Of a stretch of DNA of 64,000 nt, positions 40,053 through 49,436 are shown piece by piece; the first letter of the stretch is position 1, and each line of letters starts with the position of its first letter. The stretch lies in the NCBI GenBank assembly GCA_963734295.1, contig CAVTGS010000009.1, positions 1 through 64,000 of the forward strand, read 5' to 3'. This DNA is from JAEUMW01 sp963734295 (GTDB lineage: Bacteria; Pseudomonadota; Gammaproteobacteria; Burkholderiales; JAEUMW01). Both the position numbers and the translations under genes were made by a program. The notes below the pieces were generated by a model. The model was given only the letters and a program-made list of their open reading frames with translations, was not told the DNA's origin and made no database searches.

Positions 40053-43000
40053 ATGACGACATATACCGCAGGTTCCGAGTTTCGCGTTAACACCTTTACG
40101 GTCGGGGATCAGCAATTCCCCTCCATCAGCGCGCTGGCCGACGGAGGTTTCGTGGTGACCTGGCAATCCCCGGATCTCAGCAACAATGGGATCTACGCCC
40201 AGCGCTTCGGCGCTGATGGCGCGCGCGTGGGCGCCGAGTTTCGCGTCAATACAACCACGCTCTTGGATCAACTTGACCCGGCCGTTGCCGCGCTGACTGA
40301 CGGCGGCTTCGTGGTGACCTGGGAGTCCAACGCGCAGGATGGCAGCTTACAGGGCGTGTACGGTCAACGCTACGCCGCGGACGGTGCGCTCGTGGCCGGC
40401 GAGTTCCGCGTCAACACGACCACGGCCTCAAACCAGGAGAACCCCAGCCTTACAGCGTTGACTGACGGCGGCTTCGTGGCAACTTGGCAGTCTCTCTCGC
40501 AGGACGGCGATGGCGACGGCGTGTACGCCCAGCGCTACGCCGCAGATGGCACAGCTGCGGGCGCTGAGGTCCGCGTCAACACCACTACGGCGTCCAACCA
40601 ATCCAACCCTTCCATCACCGCGCTTTCCGATGGCGGCTTCGTCGTGAGCTGGATGTCTCAATTTCAGGACGGCGGCGGGTTCGGCGTTTACGCTCAGCGC
40701 TACGCCGCGGATGGCACGCCTGCGGGTGCTGAGTTCCGCATCAACACCACCACGGCTTCCGACCAGACTCTTCCGAACATCACCGCGCTGGTCGGCGGTG
40801 GTTTCCTGGCGACTTGGCAGTCCAACGGCCAGGATGGCAGCGGCTATGGCGTGTACGCTCAGCGCTATGCTGAAAATGGCGCATCCGTGGGCAGCGAGTT
40901 CCGTGTCAACACCACCACAGCCGCCAACCAGTCAAATCCGGCGATAACAGCGCTGGCCGACGGCGGCTTCGTAGTGAGCTGGACATCCAACTTTCAAGAC
41001 GGCAGCGGTACGGGCGTCTACGCTCAGCGCTACGCTGCCGACGGGGCGCCTGCGGAGGGCGAGTTTCTGGTCAATACCACCACCGCGGCGCAGCAGGAAT
41101 TCCCGACCGTCGCCGGGCTGGCGGACGGTAGCTTCGTCGTGAGTTGGAACTCCAATGGCCAGGACGGCAGTGGTGTGGGCGTGTACGCCAAGGTCTTTAC
41201 GCCGGATAACGTCGCGCCGACGATTACCAGCGACGGCGGCGGCAATTCGGCCAGCTTGTTCGCAGCCGAGAATCAATTGGCAGTCACTACCGTGGTGGCC
41301 ACCGACCCGGACGCAGGGCAAACCTTGACCTACGCCATTACCGGCGGAGGCGATTCGTCGCTCTTCGCCATCGATGGGGGTAGCGGTGCGCTCGCTTTCC
41401 TCACCGCACCCAACTTCGAAGCGCCCGCAGACGCGAACGGGGACAACGTGTACGAGGTAATCGTGGGAGTGATCGACGGCCACGGCGGCAGCGATTCGCA
41501 AGCCTTGAGCGTGAGCGTCAGCGACGTCAACGAAGCGCCAACCGGCGCGAATGCCACGGTGACCATCAATGAGGATGGCGGTAACGTGTTCAGCGCCGCG
41601 AACTTCGGTTTCAGCGACGTGGACGCGGGCGACAGCCTGAGCGCAGTGCGCATCGATGGCTTGCCAGGTGCGGGGGCCTTGACCCTGTCCGGTAGTCCCG
41701 TGTCGGCGGGCAACGTGGTATCCGCCGCCGCGCTCGGTGGGGACGCTCTGGTGTTTACGCCAGTGCCCAATGCCAACGGAGTCAGCTATGCGAGCTTTGA
41801 TTTCAGCGTGGCCGACGCCAGCGGCAGCTTTGACGCCGTTCCCAATACGATCACCATCGATGTGACCCCGGTCAACGACGCCCCGGTGGCCAACCCGGAC
41901 ACCGCTGATACCACTGAAGATACTCCCGTTACTACGGCCAACGTTCTCGCCAACGACATCGACGTGGACGGCGACAGCCTGATCGTGAGCGGCTCTGATA
42001 CTACGAGCTTCCAAGGCGGCAGCGTCGTATACAACGGTGACGGTACGTTCACCTACACGCCAGCGGCCAACTTCAACGGCTCGGATAGCTTCGGTTACAC
42101 CGTGAGCGATGGCAACGGCGGCGCGGATAGCGCCAGCGTGACGATCGGCGTGGCGATTGGAGCCAACAACGCGCCGGTCGTCACCAACCCGATCGGGTCC
42201 CAGACGGCCCCATCGAGCACTGCATTCAACTACACGGTTCCCAGTAACACGTTCACCGATATCGACGGTGACGCGCTCACCTACTCGGCAGCGCTGGATA
42301 ACGGCGAGTCGCTCCCAACGTGGCTTACCTTCAACGCCGACACCAGGACATTCAGTGGTGCGCCTACCATTGGTGATCTGGGCGCCGTATCAGTTCTTGT
42401 GACAGCGTCGGATGGTCAAGCCGCTGCATCGACACAATTCTCGATCTCGGTCGTTCCAAGTGGTTTGACCCGCACCGGTACCGCTATTGGAGAGGTCCTC
42501 AACGGAAGTGCGGCTGATGACGCGCTGTACGGCCTTGGAGGCAACGACAAGCTGAATGGTTTCGCCGGCAATGATTTGCTGGACGGCGGGACTGGCAACG
42601 ACATTATGATCGGCGGCACCGGCGATGATCTCTATTTCGTGGATGCGACCAAAGACTCGATAAAGGAATTGAGCAACGAGGGCATCGACACAGCCAAAAC
42701 CACCTTGGCGACATTCAGCCTGCCAGGCAACGTGGAGAATCTGCTCTTCACGGGAACGTCGGCGTTCAACGGTTCGGGCAACGCATTGAACAACATGATC
42801 ACAGGGGGTGGTGGAAATGACACCTTGAGCGGAGGGAATGGCAACGACACGCTGCGTGGGCTGGCGGGTAACGACCGCATCAAGGGCGGCAACGGCAGCG
42901 ATACTCTGGACGGGTCGGCTGGCAATGACACGCTAACCGGTGGTGATAACTCGGATATCTTCGTGTTCAATTCCGCATTGGGCTCGAACAACGTGGATGT

Positions 43001-43262
43001 AATCACGGACTATTCCGCGCCCAAGGATATTATCTACTTGGAGAACGCTATCTTCACCGCACTGACTGCGACCGGCGGGCTCGATGCCAACGCCTTCGTT
43101 GCAGGCACGGCAGCAGCAGATGCAGGGGACCGGATTGTCTACGACCATAGCACCGGCAATCTGTTTTACGATTCTGATGGCACCGGCGTGCAGAGTCAGA
43201 CGCTCTTCGCGACGCTAGCCACCAAGCCAGTTCTCAACAGTGGAGAGTTTCAGGTCGTATAG
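40053..43262 (+). CDS. large RTX protein, predicted type I secretion substrate
   Basis: 1069-residue extracellular protein without a signal peptide. Residues 5-390 hold seven similar units of about 55 residues, each with RVNTTT, then DGGFVVTW and GVYAQRYAADG; seven such blades suggest a beta-propeller. Cadherin-like and tandem-95 domains follow (NDAPVANPDTADTTEDTPVT, GTFTYTPAANFNGSDSFGYT), then an Ig-like domain. RTX calcium-binding nonapeptides come next (GGNGNDTLRGLAGND), and the C-terminal M10-type secretion region ends LNSGEFQVV. It follows its exporter genes, so it is their likely cargo. Probably an adhesin or surface-layer type protein. Confidence 0.9.
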   Translation: MTTYTAGSEFRVNTFTVGDQQFPSISALADGGFVVTWQSPDLSNNGIYAQRFGADGARVGAEFRVNTTTLLDQLDPAVAALTDGGFVVTWESNAQDGSLQGVYGQRYAADGALVAGEFRVNTTTASNQENPSLTALTDGGFVATWQSLSQDGDGDGVYAQRYAADGTAAGAEVRVNTTTASNQSNPSITALSDGGFVVSWMSQFQDGGGFGVYAQRYAADGTPAGAEFRINTTTASDQTLPNITALVGGGFLATWQSNGQDGSGYGVYAQRYAENGASVGSEFRVNTTTAANQSNPAITALADGGFVVSWTSNFQDGSGTGVYAQRYAADGAPAEGEFLVNTTTAAQQEFPTVAGLADGSFVVSWNSNGQDGSGVGVYAKVFTPDNVAPTITSDGGGNSASLFAAENQLAVTTVVATDPDAGQTLTYAITGGGDSSLFAIDGGSGALAFLTAPNFEAPADANGDNVYEVIVGVIDGHGGSDSQALSVSVSDVNEAPTGANATVTINEDGGNVFSAANFGFSDVDAGDSLSAVRIDGLPGAGALTLSGSPVSAGNVVSAAALGGDALVFTPVPNANGVSYASFDFSVADASGSFDAVPNTITIDVTPVNDAPVANPDTADTTEDTPVTTANVLANDIDVDGDSLIVSGSDTTSFQGGSVVYNGDGTFTYTPAANFNGSDSFGYTVSDGNGGADSASVTIGVAIGANNAPVVTNPIGSQTAPSSTAFNYTVPSNTFTDIDGDALTYSAALDNGESLPTWLTFNADTRTFSGAPTIGDLGAVSVLVTASDGQAAASTQFSISVVPSGLTRTGTAIGEVLNGSAADDALYGLGGNDKLNGFAGNDLLDGGTGNDIMIGGTGDDLYFVDATKDSIKELSNEGIDTAKTTLATFSLPGNVENLLFTGTSAFNGSGNALNNMITGGGGNDTLSGGNGNDTLRGLAGNDRIKGGNGSDTLDGSAGNDTLTGGDNSDIFVFNSALGSNNVDVITDYSAPKDIIYLENAIFTALTATGGLDANAFVAGTAAADAGDRIVYDHSTGNLFYDSDGTGVQSQTLFATLATKPVLNSGEFQVV

Positions 43263-43309
43263 GCAGAGGGAACCGCATCAGCCCCACCACAGGGGTATAA
43301 GCAATGGAA

Positions 43310-43338
43310 GCGGCGTCGAGGTAGAATCTCGGCGCCGC
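43310..43338 (+). terminator. strong hairpin after the secretion operon
   Basis: Stem GCGGCG (43310-43315) with CGCCGC (43333-43338), continued by CGAG with CTCG across a wobble pair, around the 7-base loop GTAGAAT. It lies 48 bases after the RTX gene stop. No clear T-run follows. The rest of the 227-base gap to the next gene shows nothing else. Confidence 0.5.
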
Positions 43339-43489
43339 TATTGGCATGCGGTTTCGGAGGCGATGGGTTTCGCCGGTAAGTGGAGGACCGCTGGCGCGAT
43401 TCTTTCTCTCTCACCGCAGACCCGATGGGCTCGCTTCTAACGCGGCCCCCGTGCCCCCTATCCACACGTTTCCCGAGGAAACCATCCCA

Positions 43490-45558
43490 ATGCGTCACCA
43501 GATTCGTCCCGGATCGATCGGGCTCTTGGCGGTGTTCGCATCGTTGGCAGCGTTTACCGCACCCGCGCAGACGATCGTCGCGACCGCCGCCGGCAGTGTC
43601 GCGCTCGAGGCCGACCCATGGCCGCGGCAGGTAGCGCTCGGCGCTGCTTCAGTGACCCTCTACCCGCCCCAGGTCGAGAGCTGGGACGGCAATCGCATCA
43701 GATTTCGCGCGGCAGTGACTTTGACACCGACCGGCGCGGGGCAGGATAGCGCCGGCGTGGTGTGGGCTTCGGCGGTCACCCATGTGGACCGCGCCTCGCG
43801 CCTCGTCAGCCTCGACGACGTGACGCTGTCGCGCGCGACATTTCCGACCCTCGCCGACGGCGGAGACGCACATCTCAAGTCGTTGCAGACGTACTTCGAG
43901 CGTGCCCCGCAGACGATCGCACTCGACCGCCTGCAGTCCTCGCTCGCCGCCGCCCCCGAATTCAAGCCCCGGGCAGTGGCGGTGCAGAATGTCCCCCCGC
44001 GCGTCTTCGTGAGCGATGCTCCCGCGATCCTCGTCCCGATCTCCGGCCAGCCGGTGTTGCGCGCGGTGCCGGGCACGTCGTTCGAACGTGTGATCAACAC
44101 GCGGATGCTGATCCTGCGCGATGCCCGCGGCTGGTACCTGCGCCTTTACGACGGCTGGATGACCGCGGACTCGATCGACGGCAGGTGGTACCCAGCAGAG
44201 CATGTGCCGTCGGGTGTCGATCGCATCGCCCAGACTGTCGTGGCAAGCGGGCAGGCAGATCTTCTCGACGGCGGCGCCGCACGGCCCAGACCTTCGCTCC
44301 GGAATGGCGCACCGTCGGTGTACGTGAGCTTCACGCCCGCGGCGCTCATCGTCTTCGACGGCCCGCCGGATCTGCAGCCGATCGCCGGCACGGCGCTCAT
44401 GTGGGCGGCGAACACGACGGCGCAGGTCGTCGTCGACATCGTGAGCGGCACCTACTACACGCTGCTCGCCGGGCGGTGGTTCCGCTCGACCACTCTGAAC
44501 GGACCGTGGACCTTTGTCGCTGCCCGTGCCCTGCCGGGCGATTTTTCGAAGATTCCGCCAACCGAGCCGGCTGCTTCCGTGCTGGCCTCGGTGGCCGGCA
44601 CGCCGCAGGCGAAGGAGGCGCTGATCGAGAGCGCGATTCCGCAGACCGCGACCGTCCCGCGCACGAACGGACCCGTCTTCGCGCCCGAGTTCGACGGTCA
44701 TCCGCAATACCGTCCGATCGCGGGCACGCCGCTCCATTACGTGGCCAACTCGGCCACGCCCGTCATCCGGGTCGAGCCCAGGAGCTTCCTCGCGCTGCAG
44801 GCCGGCGTCTGGTTCGAAGCGACCTCGGTGATCGGTCCGTGGCAGGTGGCGGGGTCGGTACCGGCGGTCGTCTACTCGATCCCAGCCAACTCGCCGCTGC
44901 ACTACGTGACCTATGTACGGATTTACAGCACGACGCCACAGGTCGTGGAAGCGGGCTACACGGCGGGCTACACCGGCGCCCTCGTCACGGCCGATGGGGT
45001 GGTCGTGCACGGCACCGGGTACAACTATCCGCCGTGGATCGGCGAGCGGTATTTCCCGGCGCCCGCCACCTACGGCATCGCGCCGCCGACAACCACACGG
45101 CAGCCGGCGCGTGCAACGGTGGCAACGCATGCTGCCCTGGCGGCGCAACACGGAACGTCTATGCTTACTGGGGCAACGCGGTCTACTCGGGTGCGCGTCC
45201 GTATCCTCACGAAAGCCATGCGGGCAGGGCCGGAGAGGGTTACGCGGCTGCCGGACTGGAGGGCGATCACTACGCGGACGTGCAGGGCAACGTCTACCGG
45301 AGCGCCGCCAGCGGGTGGGAGAAGCAGACCGGCAACCGCTGGGAGAGCGTCGGTCCCACGGAGTCCGTGTGGGCGAGCCACGAGCAGCAGGCGCGCGTGG
45401 CGGGTGCGGACCGTTTCAAATGTTTCCGCGAACGCGGTGGGGCGGATCGCTACGCCGAGGATCGATCCGGTGCCGGCGATCGCGTCGGGAACAGTGAGCG
45501 CTTCGGTGCCGGCGATGTCCGGATCGGCGGCCTGCGCAGTCGGCGCGGCGGACCGTGA
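43490..45558 (+). CDS. large repetitive envelope protein, copy 2 (one frameshift)
   Basis: Paralogue of the protein at 29379. The ATG at 43490 follows GAGGAA and opens a signal peptide ending FTAPAQTIVA; unlike copy 1 there is no lipobox Cys. The same repeated units appear: DPWPRQVALGAASVTLYPPQ, GAPSVYVSFTPAALIVFDGP and YYTLLAGRWFRSTTLNGPW. One frame change near 45.1 kb, in a GC-rich run, leads to RNVYAYWGNAVYSGARPYP and the Arg/Gly-rich tail ending RSRRGGP. The linker seen in copy 1 is missing, and the tail is shorter. Confidence 0.72.
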
Positions 45559-45728
45559 TCGCCCGCACCGCCGGGTTCGGTCTCGATCGCGCAGACGTAT
45601 TTCTCCGTCACCGAAACAGGAGAACGAAATGAGGCAGGGAGTCGGACTGTCCCCTTGCGCACTCGTCTTCGTGTCGGGCGTGCTGGGGCCGCAGCCGTGA
45701 CGCGCAGATTGATGGTAGCCTTGGACTC

Positions 45729-46391
45729 GTGACGCGCCCCCTCGTGGAAACTATTGCCTGCCCAGATTGCGATCTGCTGCAGCAGATCCCGGCGCTCCCG
45801 CCGGGCGCGAAGGCGCGCTGCCCGCGCTGCGGGCATGTCCTCGCGAGCCGGCAGTCCGATCCGATCGATCTGCCTTTTGCCCTCACGGCCACCGCGGCGG
45901 TCGTATTCATCATCGCCAACACCATGCCGCTGATGTCGATCTCGGCGGTGGGACGCCATGCGCACACGACCATCCTCGGCGGCGCCTACCAGATGTGGAT
46001 GACGGGCGAGCAGATCACGGCCGCGATCGTCGCGTTTTGCGCGGTGTTCGCCCCGGGGCTCTACATCCTGTTCATGCTGGCGGTCCTCACCGCCGCGCGG
46101 CGGCCGCCCGCTCCGCACTGGGTCGGCGAAGTGCTGCGCTGGGGACTGCACATGCAGCCGTGGTCGATGTACGAGGTCATGCTGCTCGGCATCCTGGTCG
46201 CGTTGATCAAGATCGCGGAGCTCGCCAGGGTGGACCCCGGCGTCGGCATGTATGCCGTGGGCGTGCTGGTCGTGCTCTTTCCCGCCATCATGGTGAGCTT
46301 CGATCCGCGCGAGGTGTGGCGCCGCGTCGAATGGGTCGAAGGTGACGTGCTGCGGCGGTCCGACAGCGCGGCAACGGAGATCGGCGCATGA
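45729..46391 (+). CDS. pqiA: PqiA-family membrane protein (first half-type), intact
   Basis: 220-residue member of the paraquat-inducible PqiA family, part of an MCE-type lipid-transport system across the envelope. A zinc-ribbon pair (ACPDCDLLQ, CPRCGHVLA) is followed by four transmembrane segments. FIIANTMPLM, GGAYQMWMTG and PAIMVSFDPREVW are family blocks. A GTG start is used. Like the copy at 53.7 kb it covers only one of the two halves found in E. coli PqiA; here the gene for the other half has been replaced by an MscK fragment starting at the overlapping ATG at 46388. Confidence 0.8.
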   Translation: MTRPLVETIACPDCDLLQQIPALPPGAKARCPRCGHVLASRQSDPIDLPFALTATAAVVFIIANTMPLMSISAVGRHAHTTILGGAYQMWMTGEQITAAIVAFCAVFAPGLYILFMLAVLTAARRPPAPHWVGEVLRWGLHMQPWSMYEVMLLGILVALIKIAELARVDPGVGMYAVGVLVVLFPAIMVSFDPREVWRRVEWVEGDVLRRSDSAATEIGA

Positions 46392-46781
46392 GCGAAGCGG
46401 CGCTCACCGCCGTCGCCGTGCGCAACGTCGGCGCGCTCCTCGACATCGTGCTGCTGCAGCGGATCGAGATGCAGGTCGACGCGACCTACGCGATCAAGGT
46501 CGTGGCGCGGTACGCGCTCGCGGCCGCCTGCGTCATGGTCGCATCCAACATCCTCGACATCGGCTGGAGCGACGAGCAGTGGCTGGTCGCCGCCCTCGGA
46601 GTGGGTCTCGGCTTTGGCCTGCAGGAGATCTTCGCGAATTTCGTGTCGGGCCTCATCATTCTCGCCGAGCGCCCGATTCCGCGCGTTCGTCGACTCGTTC
46701 GACAAGCGGGCGCCCGTGCAGCACGAGATCAACCTCGCGGTGGACGGCGCGCTGCGGGAAAAGGGCATCAAGACCCCATAG
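46388..46781 (+). pseudogene. chimera: start of a second pqiA gene joined to an MscK fragment
   Basis: Begins MSEAALTA, the opening of the second PqiA half as at 54338, with the same ATGA overlap with the gene before. At the 9-base string TCACCGCCG (46404-46412) it switches to MscK sequence (AVAVRNVGALLDIVLLQRIE, GLGFGLQEIFANFVSG) nearly identical to 17241-17510. At about 46677 it jumps over some 330 bases to the MscK 3' end, decoded in another frame as AFVDSFDKRAPVQHEINL, finishing at the TAG at 46779. The pore beta-domain is missing. No function is expected. Confidence 0.75.
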
Positions 46782-46848
46782 GGCTCACGGCGATCGGTCC
46801 CCGTTACGACAAATTCATGCGCCGCGGCATCTCCAGGCGCGAATCGTT

Positions 46849-47889
46849 TCATGTGTGTCCTTTGCCCCGAAACTCCGCCGGAGTGATCCCGGACCAGCGT
46901 TTGAAGGCCCGGTCAAATCCGCTGATCCCCGCGTAACCGAGCGCCGTCGAGATCTCGGTGAGGGTCATCGACGTCTCCTGGAGATACTGCTGCGCCATGG
47001 TAAAGCGGACGTCGTTCAGTTCGCGGCGAAAGGTTGTTCCTTCCGCCTTGAGACGCCGATTCAGCGTGCGTCCGTGCATGCTGAGTTGCCGGGCGGCCTC
47101 GCCGACGGAGCACCGGTGACTGGTCAGGATCTGGCGCACCAGCCCGCGCAGGTCGGAGCGCAGGTCGTGCTGGTCGGCGCGCAGCCGGTCGGCGTCCCGC
47201 TTCAGATAGCTGTGAAGAAGGGAGTCCGCGGTAGCCAAAGGGTGACTCAGCCAGCGGCTCAGAAATAGGAGCGTGTTCCACTCGCTATCGAAACGAAGCG
47301 GCGCGCGGAAGAACTCCCTGTACGGCGTGGGGTCCCGCGGCGGTCGACGCGAAAGCAGTACCTCGATCGGATTCCAGTCGGCACCACAGAGGCCCCGCAT
47401 GATGTTGCAACCCGCAGCAATCGACATGTCGCAGATCTGCCCTACCGCCTCCACGTCCGCCAGATTGACAGCGTAGCTCAGTGTCGTCGTGGTGCCATTC
47501 GTCTCGAGTGTCAGGACGCCGGCTTGATCATACAAGCGCATGTATTCCACCATGGCTCGAAGCGCCGTCCCGACATCCGGAGCACTCCGGGCCATGAATC
47601 CAGGCACGCCGAGAAACGAGGGATTGACAAGTTGCCCGAGCAGTAGCCCGAAGTGCTCACATCCTGTCGCCGCTACGCAACGGCCAAGCAGGCGTCCTCC
47701 GGCACGAAACGAAACGGAGTCTTCGGGACTTTCAAATCCGGTGACGCCGAAGCCGCTCGCCTCGAACACCGGGCCCGGGTCACAGCCGAACTGGCGCAGG
47801 AGGCGAGGGATGTTCGTCAGCGGTGCGACACGCGCGCTCGCATCCTCCGGCGACTTCCTCCCTGGGTGTACAACGTCCATATCATTCAT
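46849..47889 (-). CDS. AraC-family regulator with PF12625-type N-terminal domain
   Basis: Intact 346-residue regulator of the same subfamily as the genes at 19287 and 21914. The N-terminal domain includes GCEHFGLLLGQLVNPSFLG and IMRGLCGADWNPIEVLLSRR. The C-terminal helix-turn-helix includes AARQLSMHGRTLNRRLKAEG and LTEISTALGYAGISGFDRAF with WSGITPAEFRG. It is divergent from the small ORF and outer-membrane protein gene on the right, a likely target, and convergent with the MscK chimera. Confidence 0.88.
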   Translation of the reverse strand: MNDMDVVHPGRKSPEDASARVAPLTNIPRLLRQFGCDPGPVFEASGFGVTGFESPEDSVSFRAGGRLLGRCVAATGCEHFGLLLGQLVNPSFLGVPGFMARSAPDVGTALRAMVEYMRLYDQAGVLTLETNGTTTTLSYAVNLADVEAVGQICDMSIAAGCNIMRGLCGADWNPIEVLLSRRPPRDPTPYREFFRAPLRFDSEWNTLLFLSRWLSHPLATADSLLHSYLKRDADRLRADQHDLRSDLRGLVRQILTSHRCSVGEAARQLSMHGRTLNRRLKAEGTTFRRELNDVRFTMAQQYLQETSMTLTEISTALGYAGISGFDRAFKRWSGITPAEFRGKGHT

Positions 47890-48235
47890 TCGGCTGCCTC
47901 TCTACAGTCGCGAATTGTCAACAAACTGTCGGTAAATGGCAACGCATTCAAAGTCGTGATTGCGGATAATTCGGGGCAAGCAGAAGCATCGACCTTTGAC
48001 GAGTCGCGCCGGACGCGAGCGTCGAGAGGACGATGCGCACAGGTCACATGGTGCGAACAGGAGAGGTTTTTTCGAAGCAGGTGTTGTCGCTTCTCGAACC
48101 ACCCGAAATGCGGTGAATGCACCGCCTTCCAAACCAAATAGAGGGGCATCGCTCTGGTCACGCCGAGCCCCCCGCGGGCCGGCACAGGCAGGCTGGAACA
48201 GCATCTATCTCTCGACTTCCCACGAGAAGCTCCAT
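47890..48235. promoter_or_regulatory. divergent intergenic region, no gene seen
   Basis: About 350 bases between the AraC gene (minus) and a small plus-strand ORF. It should hold promoters for both directions and possibly the AraC operator. No clear -35/-10 pair or strong inverted repeat was identified by eye. Confidence 0.35.
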
Positions 48236-48439
48236 ATGAAGAACTACTCCTGGATGGCGCTTGTTGGAGCGAGCACTGCGGCGAGTGTCGCCGTCGGGGC
48301 GGGACTAGGCGCGCGTCACCAGACCGGATGGAAAGGTTTGATGGCGAAGCTGATCCAGCTCTTCGGATTGCTCGATGCGAAGAAGTTGCTAGAGGGGGGG
48401 CAAGGCTGCCGCCTTTGGCCGGGGACAGTCGGACGGTAA
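48236..48439 (+). CDS. small membrane-associated ORF, doubtful
   Basis: 67 residues starting MKNYSWMALVGASTAASVAV, with one hydrophobic segment, then GWKGLMAKLIQLFGLLDAKK. A run of seven Gs at 48394-48400 splits the C-terminus. In the read frame it ends GQGCRLWPGTVGR; one base on it reads GKAAAFGRGQSDGKVKT, a more protein-like tail. No family is recognised. The following 150 bases up to 48597 show no convincing gene. Confidence 0.35.
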   Translation: MKNYSWMALVGASTAASVAVGAGLGARHQTGWKGLMAKLIQLFGLLDAKKLLEGGQGCRLWPGTVGR

Positions 48440-48596
48440 GGTGAAGACATGAAGGCCCTGGCAGCAGCTCCCGAGCGGGGTCTCGCGGCCTACCGCAAGG
48501 CCAGCGGCACAGTATTTCTCGAATCGTACCGAAGGCAGACCGACGAGGCACGCCTGCTCGCCTGCGTGTGTACGGAAGAAAGGGGAGGAACAAGAG

Positions 48597-49415
48597 ATGG
48601 GACGAACAATGCCAGTGAGACGGTGGCTGGCTGCCACGGTACTTGGCACCGCCGGTTGGTTGGCAGGATCGGCGGGGGCTGCGCCGGACATGTTCGACGG
48701 CAACTGGCACTTCGGGATCACGCCCTACCTGTGGTTGCCGGCCGTGGATGGAACGGTGAACTACTCCGCGTTTGGCGGCGGCACCCTCAACGCCGAAGTC
48801 GACCCGGGCACCTATCTCCAAAGCCTCGATTTCGCGGGCATGCTCATCGGAGCAGCACGCAAAGGCGAGTGGTCGGTGTTCACCGACTACATCTTTCTGC
48901 ACCTGACGTCCGACCGTTCGCCTGTGCGCTACGTCACGAATCCGGACGGGAGCGTCGATGTTCCGCTCGGCATTGCCGGCTCGGCGAACGTCACCTCGAA
49001 CGTCTGGACGCTGGCTGGCGGCTACACCGTCTGGCGCGGCGAAGCCGCTTTCGTGGACTTGTACGCGGGCGTCCGCTTGCTCAACTTTTCGTCCACGGTG
49101 GGCTGGAACTTCGCCACGCCGGTGCGCACGCTGCCGCCGGGTGGCAGCATCTCGCAGACCTTGAACAAATGGGACGGAATCGTCGGTTTCAAGGGGCAGG
49201 TGCGGTTCGGCGACAGCAAGTGGTCGATGCCTTATTACTTCGACATCGGCGCCGGGTCGAACAACTGGACGTGGCAGGCGCTGCTCGGTGTCGGCTATGG
49301 GTTCGGCTGGGGCGAGCTGTCGCTGGTGGTACGCAGCCTCTCCTACAACTTCAATGACGACAAGCTCGATCTGCGCATGACCGGCCCCGCGCTCGGCGCG
49401 ACGTTTACGTTCTAA
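48597..49415 (+). CDS. outer-membrane beta-barrel protein, copy 2 (intact)
   Basis: 272 residues. The ATG at 48597 follows GGGAGGA and opens a signal peptide ending GSAGAAPDM. The family opening MFDGNWHFGITPYLWLPAVD is followed by barrel strands (EWSVFTDYIFLHLTSDRSPV, WDGIVGFKGQVRFGDSKW, LSLVVRSLSYNFNDDKLDL). It ends LGATFTF with the terminal Phe recognised by the outer-membrane insertion machinery. Function is unknown. Its homologue at 18474 is broken by two frame changes. It precedes the PpiC and DUF3604 genes by a short gap. Confidence 0.82.
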   Translation: MGRTMPVRRWLAATVLGTAGWLAGSAGAAPDMFDGNWHFGITPYLWLPAVDGTVNYSAFGGGTLNAEVDPGTYLQSLDFAGMLIGAARKGEWSVFTDYIFLHLTSDRSPVRYVTNPDGSVDVPLGIAGSANVTSNVWTLAGGYTVWRGEAAFVDLYAGVRLLNFSSTVGWNFATPVRTLPPGGSISQTLNKWDGIVGFKGQVRFGDSKWSMPYYFDIGAGSNNWTWQALLGVGYGFGWGELSLVVRSLSYNFNDDKLDLRMTGPALGATFTF

Positions 49416-49436
49416 GAAGCAACGAAGACTCGCGTT

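Noticed and set aside
40053..41200. CRISPR-like periodic repeat
   Set aside because: The periodicity is the coding repeat of the seven-unit N-terminus; there are no short identical repeats with unique spacers.
40932..42014. A 360-codon minus-strand open frame opposite the RTX gene
   Set aside because: The plus strand carries unmistakable cadherin-like and RTX repeats; the antisense frame only mirrors them.
43649..45151. A 500-codon minus-strand open frame
   Set aside because: Shadow of the large repetitive protein, with shadow-type composition.
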